NCBI GenBank assembly: GCA_026126065.1
Contig: JAHCJY010000003.1
Coordinates: forward strand, 310,001 to 374,000
Reading direction: 5' to 3'
DNA from: Bauldia sp.
GTDB taxonomy: Bacteria > Pseudomonadota > Alphaproteobacteria > Rhizobiales > Kaistiaceae
DNA: 64,000 nt
In this document: piece after piece, positions 34,067-41,936 of the stretch
Layout of the letters: every line of letters starts with the position of its first letter
Numbering within the stretch: position 1 is the stretch's first letter
Notes under the pieces: model-generated
What the model was told of the DNA's origin: nothing
The model's database searches: none
The model's input: only the letters and a program-made list of their open reading frames with translations
Position numbers and translations under genes: made by a program

Positions 34067-34263
34067 GCGCAACACCCGCCCGCAGGTCTAAGCCGGCATT
34101 GGGCGGTCCGGCAGCGATCTCTGCGGGTGAGCTCCGACAAGTTCGACGAATGTGAACTCTACGGCGGACGGTCGAATGTCGGTGACAATACGCCCGGGGA
34201 TCCCGGTCGCCGATGCCGTTGTCTTCCGCCGGGCGAAGCCCCAACCCCAGCAGGTATTCCATG

Positions 34264-34327
34264 AACCTCCCCCTTGTGGGGAGGTCAAAGCCCGACGACT
34301 TTCGTCGGCGGGCTTTGGGAGGGGGTG
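34264..34327 (+). repeat. Left flank repeat of the DUF559 gene (element B)
   Basis: AACCTCCCCCTTGTGGGGAG (34264-34283) forms the first hairpin; AAGCCCGACGA/TCGTCGGCGGGCTT forms a second; TTGGGAGGGGGTG closes the unit. The GTG at its end supplies the start codon of the DUF559 gene. It is the inverted counterpart of 34687-34739. Confidence 0.85.
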
Positions 34328-34792
34328 AGCGTGGGACATCGGCCGATCGAACCGCTGAGTCGTTCGCTCGCGAGAGCCATGCGACAGCGCATGACCAACG
34401 CGGAATTCCGTCTCTGGAACCGACTGCGCCGCAATGGCATCGATGGCCTCCGCTTTCGACGCCAGTTCCCGATCGGTCGCTACATCGCTGATTTCGTGTG
34501 CCTTGAGCGTCGACTGATTGTAGAGCTCGACGGCGACCAGCATGGACATCATCGATCGATGATTGCGGATCGCGACCGCACTGCTTGGCTCGAGTCAAAC
34601 GGTTTTCGCGTTCTGAGGTTCGGCAACCTCGATGTGGTCCGCCACATCAATGCTGTCTGCGATGCCATCTTCGCGGAAGCGCAGCTACCCCCTCCCGAAA
34701 CCGGCGAGCCGGTTTCGACCTCCCCGCAAGGGGGAGGTTCAGGTCGGTATCGCTCGGATCCATTCAGCTCGTCGCCACAGCCCGGCAGTTGA
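34325..34792 (+). CDS. DUF559 domain protein (Vsr-like endonuclease fold)
   Basis: A 155-residue DUF559 protein, related to the very-short-patch-repair endonuclease fold. Family marks: SRSLARAMRQRMTNAEFRLW (about 11-30), GLRFRRQFPIGRYIADFVC (about 37-55) and LIVELDGDQHG (about 60-70), with Asp/Glu residues that would bind metal. The GTG at 34325 (or 34331) comes from the end of the left flank repeat. The last 40 or so residues are encoded by the right flank repeat and past it. The gene lies wholly inside an inverted repeat pair. A nuclease role is inferred from the fold. Confidence 0.85.
   Translation: MSVGHRPIEPLSRSLARAMRQRMTNAEFRLWNRLRRNGIDGLRFRRQFPIGRYIADFVCLERRLIVELDGDQHGHHRSMIADRDRTAWLESNGFRVLRFGNLDVVRHINAVCDAIFAEAQLPPPETGEPVSTSPQGGGSGRYRSDPFSSSPQPGS
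34687..34739 (-). repeat. Right flank repeat of the DUF559 gene (element C)
   Basis: Read on the minus strand: AACCTCCCCCTTGCGGGGAG (first hairpin), then GAAACCGGCTCGCCGGTTTC (second hairpin), then GGGAGGGGGT. Layout matches the left flank 34264-34327; only the inner hairpin sequence differs. The unit lies inside the 3' end of the DUF559 reading frame and encodes part of its tail. Confidence 0.85.
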
Positions 34793-34903
34793 CGGGGCAA
34801 ATAGCCAGCCACCCGCAGCGCTGAGCGTGTGCAGTGGTACAAGGACACTGATTCCGCCCGTGGCGATGGTCGTCTCGACCGTTTCTGCCTTGCAGCACGG
34901 GCC

Positions 34904-34922
34904 TTGCATGCGCCTGATGCAA
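34904..34922. promoter_or_regulatory. Inverted repeat TTGCAT-N7-ATGCAA
   Basis: TTGCATGCGCCTGATGCAA has the same arms and spacing as the element at 2264-2282, but a different, GC-rich centre. It lies 43 bases before the ATG of the cNMP-binding protein gene. It could be an operator for that gene. Confidence 0.4.
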
Positions 34923-34965
34923 CCGACGAAGCTTGTCGGACCACAGTGAGGGACCGCGTCCACCA

Positions 34966-35472
34966 ATGCAGAACATCCTCGAACTCGCTTCGGAATTCCC
35001 GGACTACCAGCTCGAGGCCGGCACGACGCTTCTCAATGTCGGCGACAACACCGGGCGGCTCTACGTGCTGGTCGACGGGACCGTGGAGGTCTGTCGCGAC
35101 GACGTGACGATCGCCTTCGTCGACGAGCCGGGCGCGATCTTCGGCGAGATGTCGCTGCTGCTCAACATCACCCACACGGCAAACGTCCGGGCCGCCTCGG
35201 CGATCACGGTGAAGATCATCGACGATGCGCTGGAGCTGCTGCAGCAGCGGCCGCGGCTCATCATCCCGATCGCGCAACTGCTCGCGCGCCGGCTCCAGAA
35301 CGCCAACAGCTATCTCGTGGACCTGAAGCGGCAGTTCGCCGACCAGGGCAACCATCTCTCCATGGTCGACAAGGTGCTGGAATCGATGAGCCACCAGCAG
35401 GCGCGAAGTTTTACGCCAATCGCCGAGCTGCCAGGCGACCCATGGTCAGAAGCCACTCCGGAGGATCGCTGA
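34966..35472 (+). CDS. Cyclic-nucleotide-binding-domain protein
   Basis: A 168-residue protein that is little more than one cNMP-binding domain (about residues 8-130) with a C-terminal helix; no DNA-binding domain is attached. The cassette FGEMSLLLNITHTANV keeps the Glu but lacks the Pro-Arg pair that normally holds the cyclic phosphate, so ligand binding may be altered. A TTG at 34933 is another start option; no clear SD favours either. The last 62 bases overlap the convergent phosphoesterase gene. Its role may be to sense the cAMP made by the CHASE2-cyclase, but that is a guess. Confidence 0.8.
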   Translation: MQNILELASEFPDYQLEAGTTLLNVGDNTGRLYVLVDGTVEVCRDDVTIAFVDEPGAIFGEMSLLLNITHTANVRAASAITVKIIDDALELLQQRPRLIIPIAQLLARRLQNANSYLVDLKRQFADQGNHLSMVDKVLESMSHQQARSFTPIAELPGDPWSEATPEDR

Positions 35473-36217
35473 TCCGCGGCAGCGGCCGCTCGAGCGGCTG
35501 GTCGAGCCGTGCGGCCTCCTCGCCCGTGAGCGACAGCCAGTAGGCGGCGTTCTGGTCGAAATCGAGCACGACATGCGACGGGATCGGCCCGACCTGATGG
35601 CCGGCGTTGAAGTTCCATGTCCGCCCGATGCGGTCGGCCCACGAGCCGTTCGGCACGAAGGGCGACTGGTGGATGTGGCCGGACAGGACCAGATCGGGCT
35701 GATGCTCCTCGATCCAGCCGCGGAGAACCTTGTCGCCGTAGGAGCGGCTGCCGCTCCAGCTCGTCGGCGAGCCCTCGGGCGGTGCGTGATAGACCCAAAC
35801 CCAGCGCGCCGGCCGGCGCGCCGCGTCCCGTGCGAGCTGCTCGCCCACGGCCGCCTGGCTCTTCTCGCCGCCCCACCACGGACACAGAGTGAAGAGCGTG
35901 TCGCCGATCAGCTCCGAATCGCCATCGGTCGGGATGCCCATGTAGCGGGCGGAGGCGATCCAGCGCGCGGCGAGCTCGCCGTTGCCATCCTCCCCATCGA
36001 GGTCGTGGTTGCCGGAACAGACCAGCAGTGGCCGGATCGCGCGGATGCGCTTGAAGTATTCCTGCACGACCACGGTCTGGGCCGGGCGGCCGACCATCGA
36101 GGCGATCTCGAGGTGGTCGCCCGCCAGAACCACGACATCGACGTGGTTTGCGGCTTCGACGACCCAGTCGAACTTCCTGAGATCGTAGTGGATATCGGCG
36201 ACGAGCAATGTCTTCAC
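35411..36217 (-). CDS. Calcineurin-like metallophosphoesterase
   Basis: A 268-residue phosphoesterase with the full metal motif set: VADIHYD (near 6-12), VVLAGDHLE, CSGNHDLDG and SGHIHQS. It is a compact single-domain enzyme with a short C-terminal extension; the substrate (nucleotide, nucleic acid or phosphoprotein) is unknown. A GTG at 36217, after GGGGGATA, is chosen because an alternative ATG at 36244 lies inside a perfect 16-base palindrome. The gene is the last of a leftward row with two transglutaminase-like genes. Its end overlaps the convergent cNMP gene by 62 bases. Confidence 0.86.
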   Translation of the reverse strand: MKTLLVADIHYDLRKFDWVVEAANHVDVVVLAGDHLEIASMVGRPAQTVVVQEYFKRIRAIRPLLVCSGNHDLDGEDGNGELAARWIASARYMGIPTDGDSELIGDTLFTLCPWWGGEKSQAAVGEQLARDAARRPARWVWVYHAPPEGSPTSWSGSRSYGDKVLRGWIEEHQPDLVLSGHIHQSPFVPNGSWADRIGRTWNFNAGHQVGPIPSHVVLDFDQNAAYWLSLTGEEAARLDQPLERPLPRISDPPEWLLTMGRLAARRLA

Positions 36218-36235
36218 GGCTATCCCCCGATGGCC

Positions 36236-36251
36236 GGATTGCATGCAATCC
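36236..36251. promoter_or_regulatory. Perfect 16-base palindrome GGATTGCATGCAATCC
   Basis: A perfect palindrome just before the metallophosphoesterase start (19 bases before GTG 36217). It contains TTGCATGCAA, that is, the TTGCAT and ATGCAA arms overlapped. A regulator site is plausible. Confidence 0.4.
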
Positions 36252-36278
36252 TAGCGCTTGTCGGCGGATCGTGGAAGC

Positions 36279-37091
36279 TCAGTCTTCAGGCAGTTCCTCG
36301 GTGATGACCTTGAACGCGGCGAGCGTGTTGGGGCCGAAGGACGTGGTGATGGCAACATCGGTCGCGTCCCGCCCGCGCGCCATCAGGATCCGCCCGATCC
36401 GCGGCCGGTTGTGCCGGGCATCGAAGGTATACCAGCGCCCGCCGAGCCAGGCCTCGAACCAGGCCGAGAAGTCCATCGGGTTCGGGTCGAGCGGCACGCC
36501 GATGTCGCCGAGATAGCCGGTGCAGTAGCGCGCCGGGATGTTCATGCAGCGGCAGAGCGTGACGGCGAGGTGGGCGAAGTCGCGGCAGACTCCCTTCTGT
36601 TCCTCGTGCGCCATCCAGGCGGTCTTGGCCGGGCTCGCGAATGCGTAGCCGAACGTGATGCGTTCGTGGGCATACTGGACGATCGCCTGCACCAGCGGCC
36701 AGCCTTTCGGCACGTTGCCGAACAGCGACCACGCCAGCTCCATGAAGCGGTCCGTCTCGCAGTAGCGGCTGCCGAGGAGGTAGACGAGCGTATCGACCGG
36801 CAACTGGTCGAGCGGTACCTGGGCGGCGTCGGGCGCCACCTCGTCCGGCCGGCCGCTGTCGTTGATGACGAATTCGGAGCTGAGCGTGATCCGCCCCGCC
36901 GGGGCTTTGATGACGTGGCAGAAATTGCCGAAACTGTCATGGTAGGTCACCGCCGGCACCGGTGGGTCGATCGTCATCCGGTCCCACGTCACGAGGTCCG
37001 CAATCCGTGACGGATGGACCGTGAGTTCCAGGATCATCGGCGTCGGCTGCGGGCAATCGTAGGAAATCTCGTAGCCCGCTCGGATCTTCAT
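36279..37091 (-). CDS. Transglutaminase-like (cysteine protease fold) protein
   Basis: A 270-residue protein of the transglutaminase-like superfamily with an N-terminal beta domain (about 1-110) and the catalytic core after it. The active Cys is in EEQKGVCRDFAHLAVTL (near 163). Where most relatives have a HAW segment, this one has SAW, and a His occurs later in FDARHNRPRIG, so the catalytic set may be of a subfamily type. ATG 37091 has AGAGGCG before it; upstream codons look non-coding. Same strand as a second transglutaminase-like gene 190 bases upstream. Peptidase or amide-transfer substrate unknown. Confidence 0.85.
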   Translation of the reverse strand: MKIRAGYEISYDCPQPTPMILELTVHPSRIADLVTWDRMTIDPPVPAVTYHDSFGNFCHVIKAPAGRITLSSEFVINDSGRPDEVAPDAAQVPLDQLPVDTLVYLLGSRYCETDRFMELAWSLFGNVPKGWPLVQAIVQYAHERITFGYAFASPAKTAWMAHEEQKGVCRDFAHLAVTLCRCMNIPARYCTGYLGDIGVPLDPNPMDFSAWFEAWLGGRWYTFDARHNRPRIGRILMARGRDATDVAITTSFGPNTLAAFKVITEELPED

Positions 37092-37282
37092 GAACGCCTC
37101 TTTGCTGCGCCGGAACCCGGCCATGGGACGAAGGCTGCAAGGAGCGAGCCACGGCGGTGAAGCCTCGCCGGGGCGGAAGGTTCCAGGATGTGCCATGCAG
37201 CATACGCCGTTCTGCCGGCGCCGCGCAGGCTAAGCACGGCTCGACCCTCACCAGCCCGGGACGAGGTCGGGGAGCGATCGCC

Positions 37283-38104
37283 TCACGCCGCCTCGGCATG
37301 CTCCGCGCGCACCTTCACCATCACATCCATCGCGACGGCATCCGCCGCGCTGCCGAACCACGAACCCGAGAGTGGAACGGCGTCCGCGGGCCGCTCCACC
37401 ACCGCAACGCGGATGAGGCCGGCATTGCCGATCGTCCCGTGCGACGGATCGAAGTCGACGGTGCGGCCGTCGACGTCAGCCTGCACCCAGGCGTGCGTGT
37501 TGCCGCCGCGGACGCGATCGGCCGGGTCGTCGGGAAGGTGGAGGTACCCCGACACGAAGCGTGCCGCGATGCCGTGGTGGGCGAGGGCGCCGATCATCAG
37601 CACCGCGAAATCGCGACACGTGCCGCAGCCGAGCGCGAGCGTCTCCGCCGGAGCCTGCACGCCGTTCTCGTGGCGCGGGATGTGGCGATAGCCGCGATCG
37701 ATCGCCTTCGTCATCGCGATGGCCGTGGCAAGTTCGCTGCCGCTGCCGCCGAAGAGGGCCGCCCACGCTTCGAGCGATCCCCGGGCGGCGGTCTCGGCCG
37801 CCGGCGTGGGGACGGGCGTGGCGATCGCGGGAACCCCCGCCGGCGCCTGGTCGACGGTAACGGTGGCGAGGAATCGGAGGTCGTCGGCGATCGTCCCGCG
37901 GTCGAAGCGGGCGATCGTCACCGCATTGCCGTAACCGTCGCGCTCCTCGCGCAACTCGGCCGGCGCGGGCGTTACCTCGAGACGGAAATCGCGGACGCGC
38001 AGGTCGGCATCGTTCCGCGGGCGCAGCATCATGCGATGCTCGCCGAACGCCACCGCGCGCCGGTAGCGGTAGATGGTCTCGTGCCGGACAGTGAAGATCG
38101 GCAT
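37283..38104 (-). CDS. Transglutaminase-like protein with N-terminal beta domain
   Basis: A 273-residue protein of the same superfamily as its downstream neighbour. The N-terminal domain starts FTVRHETIYRYRRAVAFGEH, the typical beginning of bacterial transglutaminase-like proteins. The triad is intact: Cys in LGCGTCRDFAVLM (near 161), His in GNTHAWVQADVDG (near 205) and Asp in TVDFDPSHG (near 221). ATG 38104 follows GGAGG. It is divergent from the N-formylglutamate amidohydrolase-like gene by 99 bases. Such proteins often occur beside alpha-E/ATP-grasp genes; none is seen here. Confidence 0.9.
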   Translation of the reverse strand: MPIFTVRHETIYRYRRAVAFGEHRMMLRPRNDADLRVRDFRLEVTPAPAELREERDGYGNAVTIARFDRGTIADDLRFLATVTVDQAPAGVPAIATPVPTPAAETAARGSLEAWAALFGGSGSELATAIAMTKAIDRGYRHIPRHENGVQAPAETLALGCGTCRDFAVLMIGALAHHGIAARFVSGYLHLPDDPADRVRGGNTHAWVQADVDGRTVDFDPSHGTIGNAGLIRVAVVERPADAVPLSGSWFGSAADAVAMDVMVKVRAEHAEAA

Positions 38105-38203
38105 TCGCGCCTCCGGGCTCTGTTGCATGCAGCTTGCATCTTCCCGCCGGCCGGCACGAGCCCTATCTGGTCGGACCATGCGCCGCAGCCGGTGGAGAAC
38201 GCC

Positions 38204-38962
38204 ATGACCGAACCACTGCTCGCCCCCGACGAAGCGCCACCGGTGACCGTCCACAACCCGGGCGGACGCTCGCCCTTCCTGTTGCTGGCCGACCATGCCG
38301 GCCGCGTCTTCCCCCGGGCGCTCGGCCGGCTCGGGATCTCCGAGGCCGACTCCTGGCGGCACATCGCCTGGGACATCGGCATATTGGGCACGTCGCTCGA
38401 CCTCGCCGCACGCCTTGATGCCCCGCTCATCGCGCAGACCTATTCGCGGCTCGTCATCGACTGCAACCGCCCGCCCGGCGTGCCGAGTTCGATCCCCGTC
38501 CTGAGCGAGCTGACGGAAATCCCCGGCAATGTCGGCCTCACGGAGGACCAGAAGGCCGCCCGCGAGCGCGAGATCTTCCGGCCGTATCACGACCGCATCG
38601 CCGCCATGCTGGATGCCCGCGCCGCCGCGGGCCAGCCGACGATCCTCGTCGCGATGCACTCCTTCACGCCCGTCTACAAGGGCGAGCGGCGCCCGTGGCA
38701 CGTCGGGATGCTGTATCGCCAGCCCGCCCTCGCGCACCCGCTGCTCCGTCTCCTCGAGCGCGAACCGGGTCTCGTGGTCGGTGACAACGAACCCTACAGC
38801 GTGGGCGACGAGACCGACTACGCCGTCCCGGTCCACGGCGAGCGCCGCGGCCTCCTCCACACCGCCATCGAGATTCGCCAGGACCTCATCGCGGAGCCCG
38901 CGGGTCAGGCGGAATGGGGCGAGCGCTTCGCGCGGCTGCTGCCGCTGGCGGCGGGGGTTTAG
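38204..38962 (+). CDS. N-formylglutamate amidohydrolase family protein
   Basis: A 252-residue metallohydrolase of the N-formylglutamate amidohydrolase family, which in histidine breakdown releases formate from N-formylglutamate. Conserved segments: LLLADHAGRVFPRALG (about 23-38), HIAWDIGILG, IDCNRPPG, AMHSFTP and a late HTAIEIRQDLI, giving the His/Asp/Glu metal set. No hut genes lie near, so the natural substrate may be another formyl- or acyl-amino acid. GGAG lies 6 bases before ATG 38204. TTGCAT elements lie in the divergent promoter region (38122-38138). Confidence 0.88.
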   Translation: MTEPLLAPDEAPPVTVHNPGGRSPFLLLADHAGRVFPRALGRLGISEADSWRHIAWDIGILGTSLDLAARLDAPLIAQTYSRLVIDCNRPPGVPSSIPVLSELTEIPGNVGLTEDQKAAREREIFRPYHDRIAAMLDARAAAGQPTILVAMHSFTPVYKGERRPWHVGMLYRQPALAHPLLRLLEREPGLVVGDNEPYSVGDETDYAVPVHGERRGLLHTAIEIRQDLIAEPAGQAEWGERFARLLPLAAGV

Positions 38963-39305
38963 GCCTCGGCGCGCTCGGACCGAACTGGCTGCATCCTTCA
39001 CCTCGTCCGGTGGGCCGCGTTGCCCAATTCTCGGCGCATGCCCCGTCACCGCTCATCCCAGCGAAAACTGGGATCCAGAACCCAAGGGAAAGAGCCAGTT
39101 TTGCGGCCGTCTGGATCCCAGCTTTCGCTGGGATGAGCGGTTGGGAAGGCGTTGCGCCACACTTCCACGGATGAGGTGACGTAGGCCGAGAGATCGTGGA
39201 ATGAGGAATGCGAAGGGAAGGGGGACCCGCCGCCCGATGCGGCGGAAGCGGCAGGTCCCCCAGGCCTCCCTCCTTGCGGGAGGGAGGGGATAGGCGAGCG
39301 GGGGG
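38963..39305. other. Gene-free stretch with two repeats
   Basis: A 343-base stretch between two convergent genes. It holds the inverted repeat pair 39050-39140 and a single hairpin with 9-base arms, CCTCCCTCC/GGAGGGAGG (39265-39287), of the same GC-rich kind. No gene is visible. Confidence 0.7.
39050..39140. repeat. Palindromic intergenic repeat pair (element H)
   Basis: CGCTCATCCCAGCGAAAACT (39050-39069) continuing GGGATCCAGA, and TCTGGATCCCAGCTTTCGCT (39110-39129) continuing GGGATGAGCGG, are inverted copies 30 bases apart. Each is also a hairpin, CCCAGCGAAA-CTGGG. Related in layout to the pairs at 23405 and 46596. Confidence 0.8.
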
Positions 39306-40523
39306 CTAGACCCGCTCGCATTCCACGATAGCGCGGCGCAACTCGTAGCTGGCGATGAGATCGTTGAAGGTCACGCGCGGCGGTGTGCTGAGCCGAAGGC
39401 CCGGCACCCGCAGCAGGCTGTCGAGGAAGATCGCGGATTCGAGGAGCGCCACCGATCCGCCGGGGCAGCGATGAACGCCGTCGCCGAACGAAAGCACCGC
39501 GCCCGTCGCGCGTTCGTCGGCCGGCTTGCGGTCGGGGTCGATCGCGTGCGGGCAGGCGCCGGCGGAGCCGGCGTTCGCCGCGCGGACGTCGATGGCGATC
39601 AGCGTGCCGGGCGGAACCGAGGCGTCGGCGGGCGACGCACCGGCAAACGCTGCGGTCGTACGCCGGTAGATCGTGCCCACCACCGGCTCGAGCCGGAGAA
39701 TCTCCTCGAGGATCGCCATGCGGCCGGCCTCGTCCGTCGACAGGAACCGCGCGAGGAGGCCCGGCCGCTCGACGAGGTGCCATGCCGCCATCACGATGAA
39801 CTCGCGCGTCGTCGCCATCCCGGCGGCGCCGTAGGTGACGCACTCCATCATGATCTCGCGCGGCGTGTAGCCCTGGGTGAGGAGGTGCGAGATCACGTCC
39901 TCGCGCGGCACTCTCCGCCGCTCGCGCACGGCCGGCCGCACGTCGCGGAAGTGGAAGGCGACGAGGTAGATCTGGGAGCGCGCGATGCTGAAGAGGTTCG
40001 GCAGCCAGCCGGCGTTGCGGTCGAGCCGGATCGACAGGAAGCGGCTGAGGCGCCGCGCAAGGCCGCGCCGGCTGCTCGAGGTCAGGCCGACGATCTCGGC
40101 CGCGACGGCAACGGCGAGTTCGAAGCTGATCTCGTCGAGCGCTGCGCGGCCCTTCCGCTGGAAATCCTCGATCAGTTCGTCCGTGAGCGAGACCATCAGG
40201 TCGCGGTAGCGCGTCTTGACCACTTTCGGAGCGAAGAAGCGGGCGATCGCGCTCCGCTGCTTCTGGTGCGCCGGACCGTCCTCGAACAGCACGGGGCGAT
40301 TTGCCTTCGGCATGAAGCGGTCGACCAGTTCGAAGCCGAACCCCGCCTGCCGCGTCTCGTCGCCGGCACGCAGCACGCGCCGCGCCTCGGCGAAGTCGAC
40401 GACCACACGGGAATCCCCGGCTCGCGCAGCCGGCGGCACCGCCTTGCGATCATCCGCGCCGGCATGGACGGGACAGCCTCCCGTCGCAGCCCGATCCTTC
40501 TCGCCGAGAGTCACAATCGTCAT
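39306..40523 (-). CDS. Cytochrome P450
   Basis: A 405-residue soluble bacterial P450. The haem loop FGDGVHRCPGG carries the thiolate Cys (near 353); the K-helix is LEEILRLEP (ExxR); the I-helix segment YGAAGMATTREF has the acid-threonine site changed to a Thr pair. The start ATG at 40523 leaves both TetR operators outside the coding region; an ATG at 40556 would include one of them. No ferredoxin or ferredoxin reductase gene is adjacent, so the redox partner must be elsewhere. The substrate is unknown; control by the divergent TetR regulator suggests an inducible detoxification or catabolic role. Confidence 0.9.
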   Translation of the reverse strand: MTIVTLGEKDRAATGGCPVHAGADDRKAVPPAARAGDSRVVVDFAEARRVLRAGDETRQAGFGFELVDRFMPKANRPVLFEDGPAHQKQRSAIARFFAPKVVKTRYRDLMVSLTDELIEDFQRKGRAALDEISFELAVAVAAEIVGLTSSSRRGLARRLSRFLSIRLDRNAGWLPNLFSIARSQIYLVAFHFRDVRPAVRERRRVPREDVISHLLTQGYTPREIMMECVTYGAAGMATTREFIVMAAWHLVERPGLLARFLSTDEAGRMAILEEILRLEPVVGTIYRRTTAAFAGASPADASVPPGTLIAIDVRAANAGSAGACPHAIDPDRKPADERATGAVLSFGDGVHRCPGGSVALLESAIFLDSLLRVPGLRLSTPPRVTFNDLIASYELRRAIVECERV

Positions 40524-40536
40524 GTCCGCACCCGCA

Positions 40537-40557
40537 TATGAGCCGGTCTGTATCATA
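40537..40557. promoter_or_regulatory. TetR-type operator 1
   Basis: A 21-base element with perfect 5-base arms TATGA/TCATA around 11 bases, between the P450 gene and its divergent TetR regulator. It begins 13 bases before the P450 start. A near copy lies 25 bases further on. Confidence 0.65.
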
Positions 40558-40561
40558 ACAA

Positions 40562-40582
40562 TATGAGCCGATGTGGATCATA
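40562..40582. promoter_or_regulatory. TetR-type operator 2
   Basis: Second copy of the 21-base element, with arms extended to ATATGA/TCATAT (40561-40583). Both copies share TATGAGCCG at the left and ATCATA at the right end; centre-to-centre distance is 25 bases, so bound dimers would be about two and a half turns apart. Confidence 0.65.
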
Positions 40583-40642
40583 TCAAGGCGCAGTGTTTGA
40601 CTATTCCGCGGCGATGCGGCCCTTGTCCGCCCGGGAGGAAGG

Positions 40643-41188
40643 ATGGTCGACCGGCGCATCAGGAAGACGCGGGACGCGCTCGCGGAGGCCGTGCTCGCGC
40701 TCGCGGCGGAGCGCGATTTCGCTTCCGTCACCGTCGCCGACATCACGCGGCGCGCCGGCATCGGCTACGCCACCTTCTTCCGCCACTACCCCGGCAAGGA
40801 CGAACTCCTCGCCGACGTCGCGGACCTCCTGATCGACGAACTCCTGGGCCTGATGCTGCCGGCCTTCCTTGCCGACGACACCGCCGGCGCCTCGCTCGCC
40901 CTCTGCCGCTTCGTCGACGCCCGCCGCCCGATCTGCCGCGCGCTGCTCGCCGGCGGCGCCGAAGGGCGCATCCGCGGCGAGATGATCCGCCGCGCGAGCG
41001 CCCGCGCGCTCGCCCTCGACCTGCCGCAGCCGACCGGCCTCCCGGCGACCCTGATCATCGCCCACGCCGTGAGCTCGATCACCGCCATGCTGGGCTGGTG
41101 GCTGGAACAGGGCGAGACGATGCCCGCCGAGGTGATGGCGGCGGTATTGGACCGGCTAGCGCTGGCGCCGATCAGATCTGGTGGCTGA
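40643..41188 (+). CDS. TetR-family transcriptional regulator
   Basis: A 181-residue TetR regulator. N-terminal HTH about residues 8-55: TRDALAEAVLALAAERDF, then TVADITRRAGIGYATFFRHY with the recognition helix. The C-terminal helical domain should bind the ligand. GGAGGAAGG lies just before the ATG. It is divergent from the P450 gene, with two operator copies in between, so it probably represses the P450 and itself. Confidence 0.92.
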   Translation: MVDRRIRKTRDALAEAVLALAAERDFASVTVADITRRAGIGYATFFRHYPGKDELLADVADLLIDELLGLMLPAFLADDTAGASLALCRFVDARRPICRALLAGGAEGRIRGEMIRRASARALALDLPQPTGLPATLIIAHAVSSITAMLGWWLEQGETMPAEVMAAVLDRLALAPIRSGG

Positions 41189-41228
41189 GCCTCTCCTGTC
41201 GCGCGGTGCGACGTGCTATTTTCGACGC

Positions 41229-41936
41229 ATGACAGCAACGGACCCCTTCTCTCAGCCGCTCGTCGGCATTGGCCTTTACACGCCGACGGAGGCTTCGCGT
41301 CTCGTTGGCGTCGCCGCGGGGAAGATCGTGCGCTGGCTGCGGGGCCATCAGATTGGCGACAAGCCATACCCACGGCTGTGGCGACCACAAATCGATCTCG
41401 GAGATAACCGGGTCTACCTCGGATTCCGCGACCTGATGGAGGTCAGGGTCGCCAGCATATTCATCACCAGGATCGGACTCAGCCCCATCAAGGTGCGACG
41501 AGCGATAGAAGTTGCCCAGGCGATGACATCCGACGAGCATCCGCTCTCGACGACGTGGCTCAAGACGGATGGCAGGACTGTCTTTCTCGAGGTGATTCAG
41601 GACGACGGATCGGCGCGCCTGATTGACCTCTTCAAGAGTCAGTATGCGTTCCGCGACGTAATTGCTCCGAGCTTCAAGGACGTCGACTTCGACGATGTGG
41701 GGATTCCTCAGCGGTGGTGGCCTGCCGGAAAGTCCGCTGGCGTTCTCGTAGACCCGAAGCGATCCTTCGGCCGCCCGATCGAGGCCACGAGCTTCGTGCC
41801 GGTTGAGGTTCTTGCATCAGCCGCAATCGCTGAAGGCTCGGAGGCGCGAGCCGCCAAAGCGTGGGGCGTGCCGTCGTCCTCGGTTGCCCGCGCTGTGAGG
41901 TTCGTTACCGGCATCGCAGACCGCAAAGCGGCGTGA
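41229..41936 (+). CDS. DUF433-type antitoxin with N-terminal HTH
   Basis: A 235-residue antitoxin. The N-terminal part (YTPTEASRLVGVAAGKIVRW, about residues 16-35) is a MerR/HTH-like unit; the middle is an alpha/beta region. The C-terminal part FGRPIEATSFVPVEVLASAA and the helix AAKAWGVPSSSVARAVRFV match the DUF433 domain, which neutralises PIN-like toxins. It is longer than minimal DUF433 antitoxins (about 75-110 residues). ATG 41229 is chosen because the longer frame starts before the upstream stop region. It overlaps the toxin gene in a GTGA junction. Confidence 0.8.
   Translation: MTATDPFSQPLVGIGLYTPTEASRLVGVAAGKIVRWLRGHQIGDKPYPRLWRPQIDLGDNRVYLGFRDLMEVRVASIFITRIGLSPIKVRRAIEVAQAMTSDEHPLSTTWLKTDGRTVFLEVIQDDGSARLIDLFKSQYAFRDVIAPSFKDVDFDDVGIPQRWWPAGKSAGVLVDPKRSFGRPIEATSFVPVEVLASAAIAEGSEARAAKAWGVPSSSVARAVRFVTGIADRKAA

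Noticed and set aside
34088..34552. Minus-strand open frame before and across the DUF559 gene
   Set aside because: It runs through the flank repeat and antisense to DUF559, and most of its translation derives from the repeat. The part at 34088-34260 could be a small remnant, but no family was recognised.
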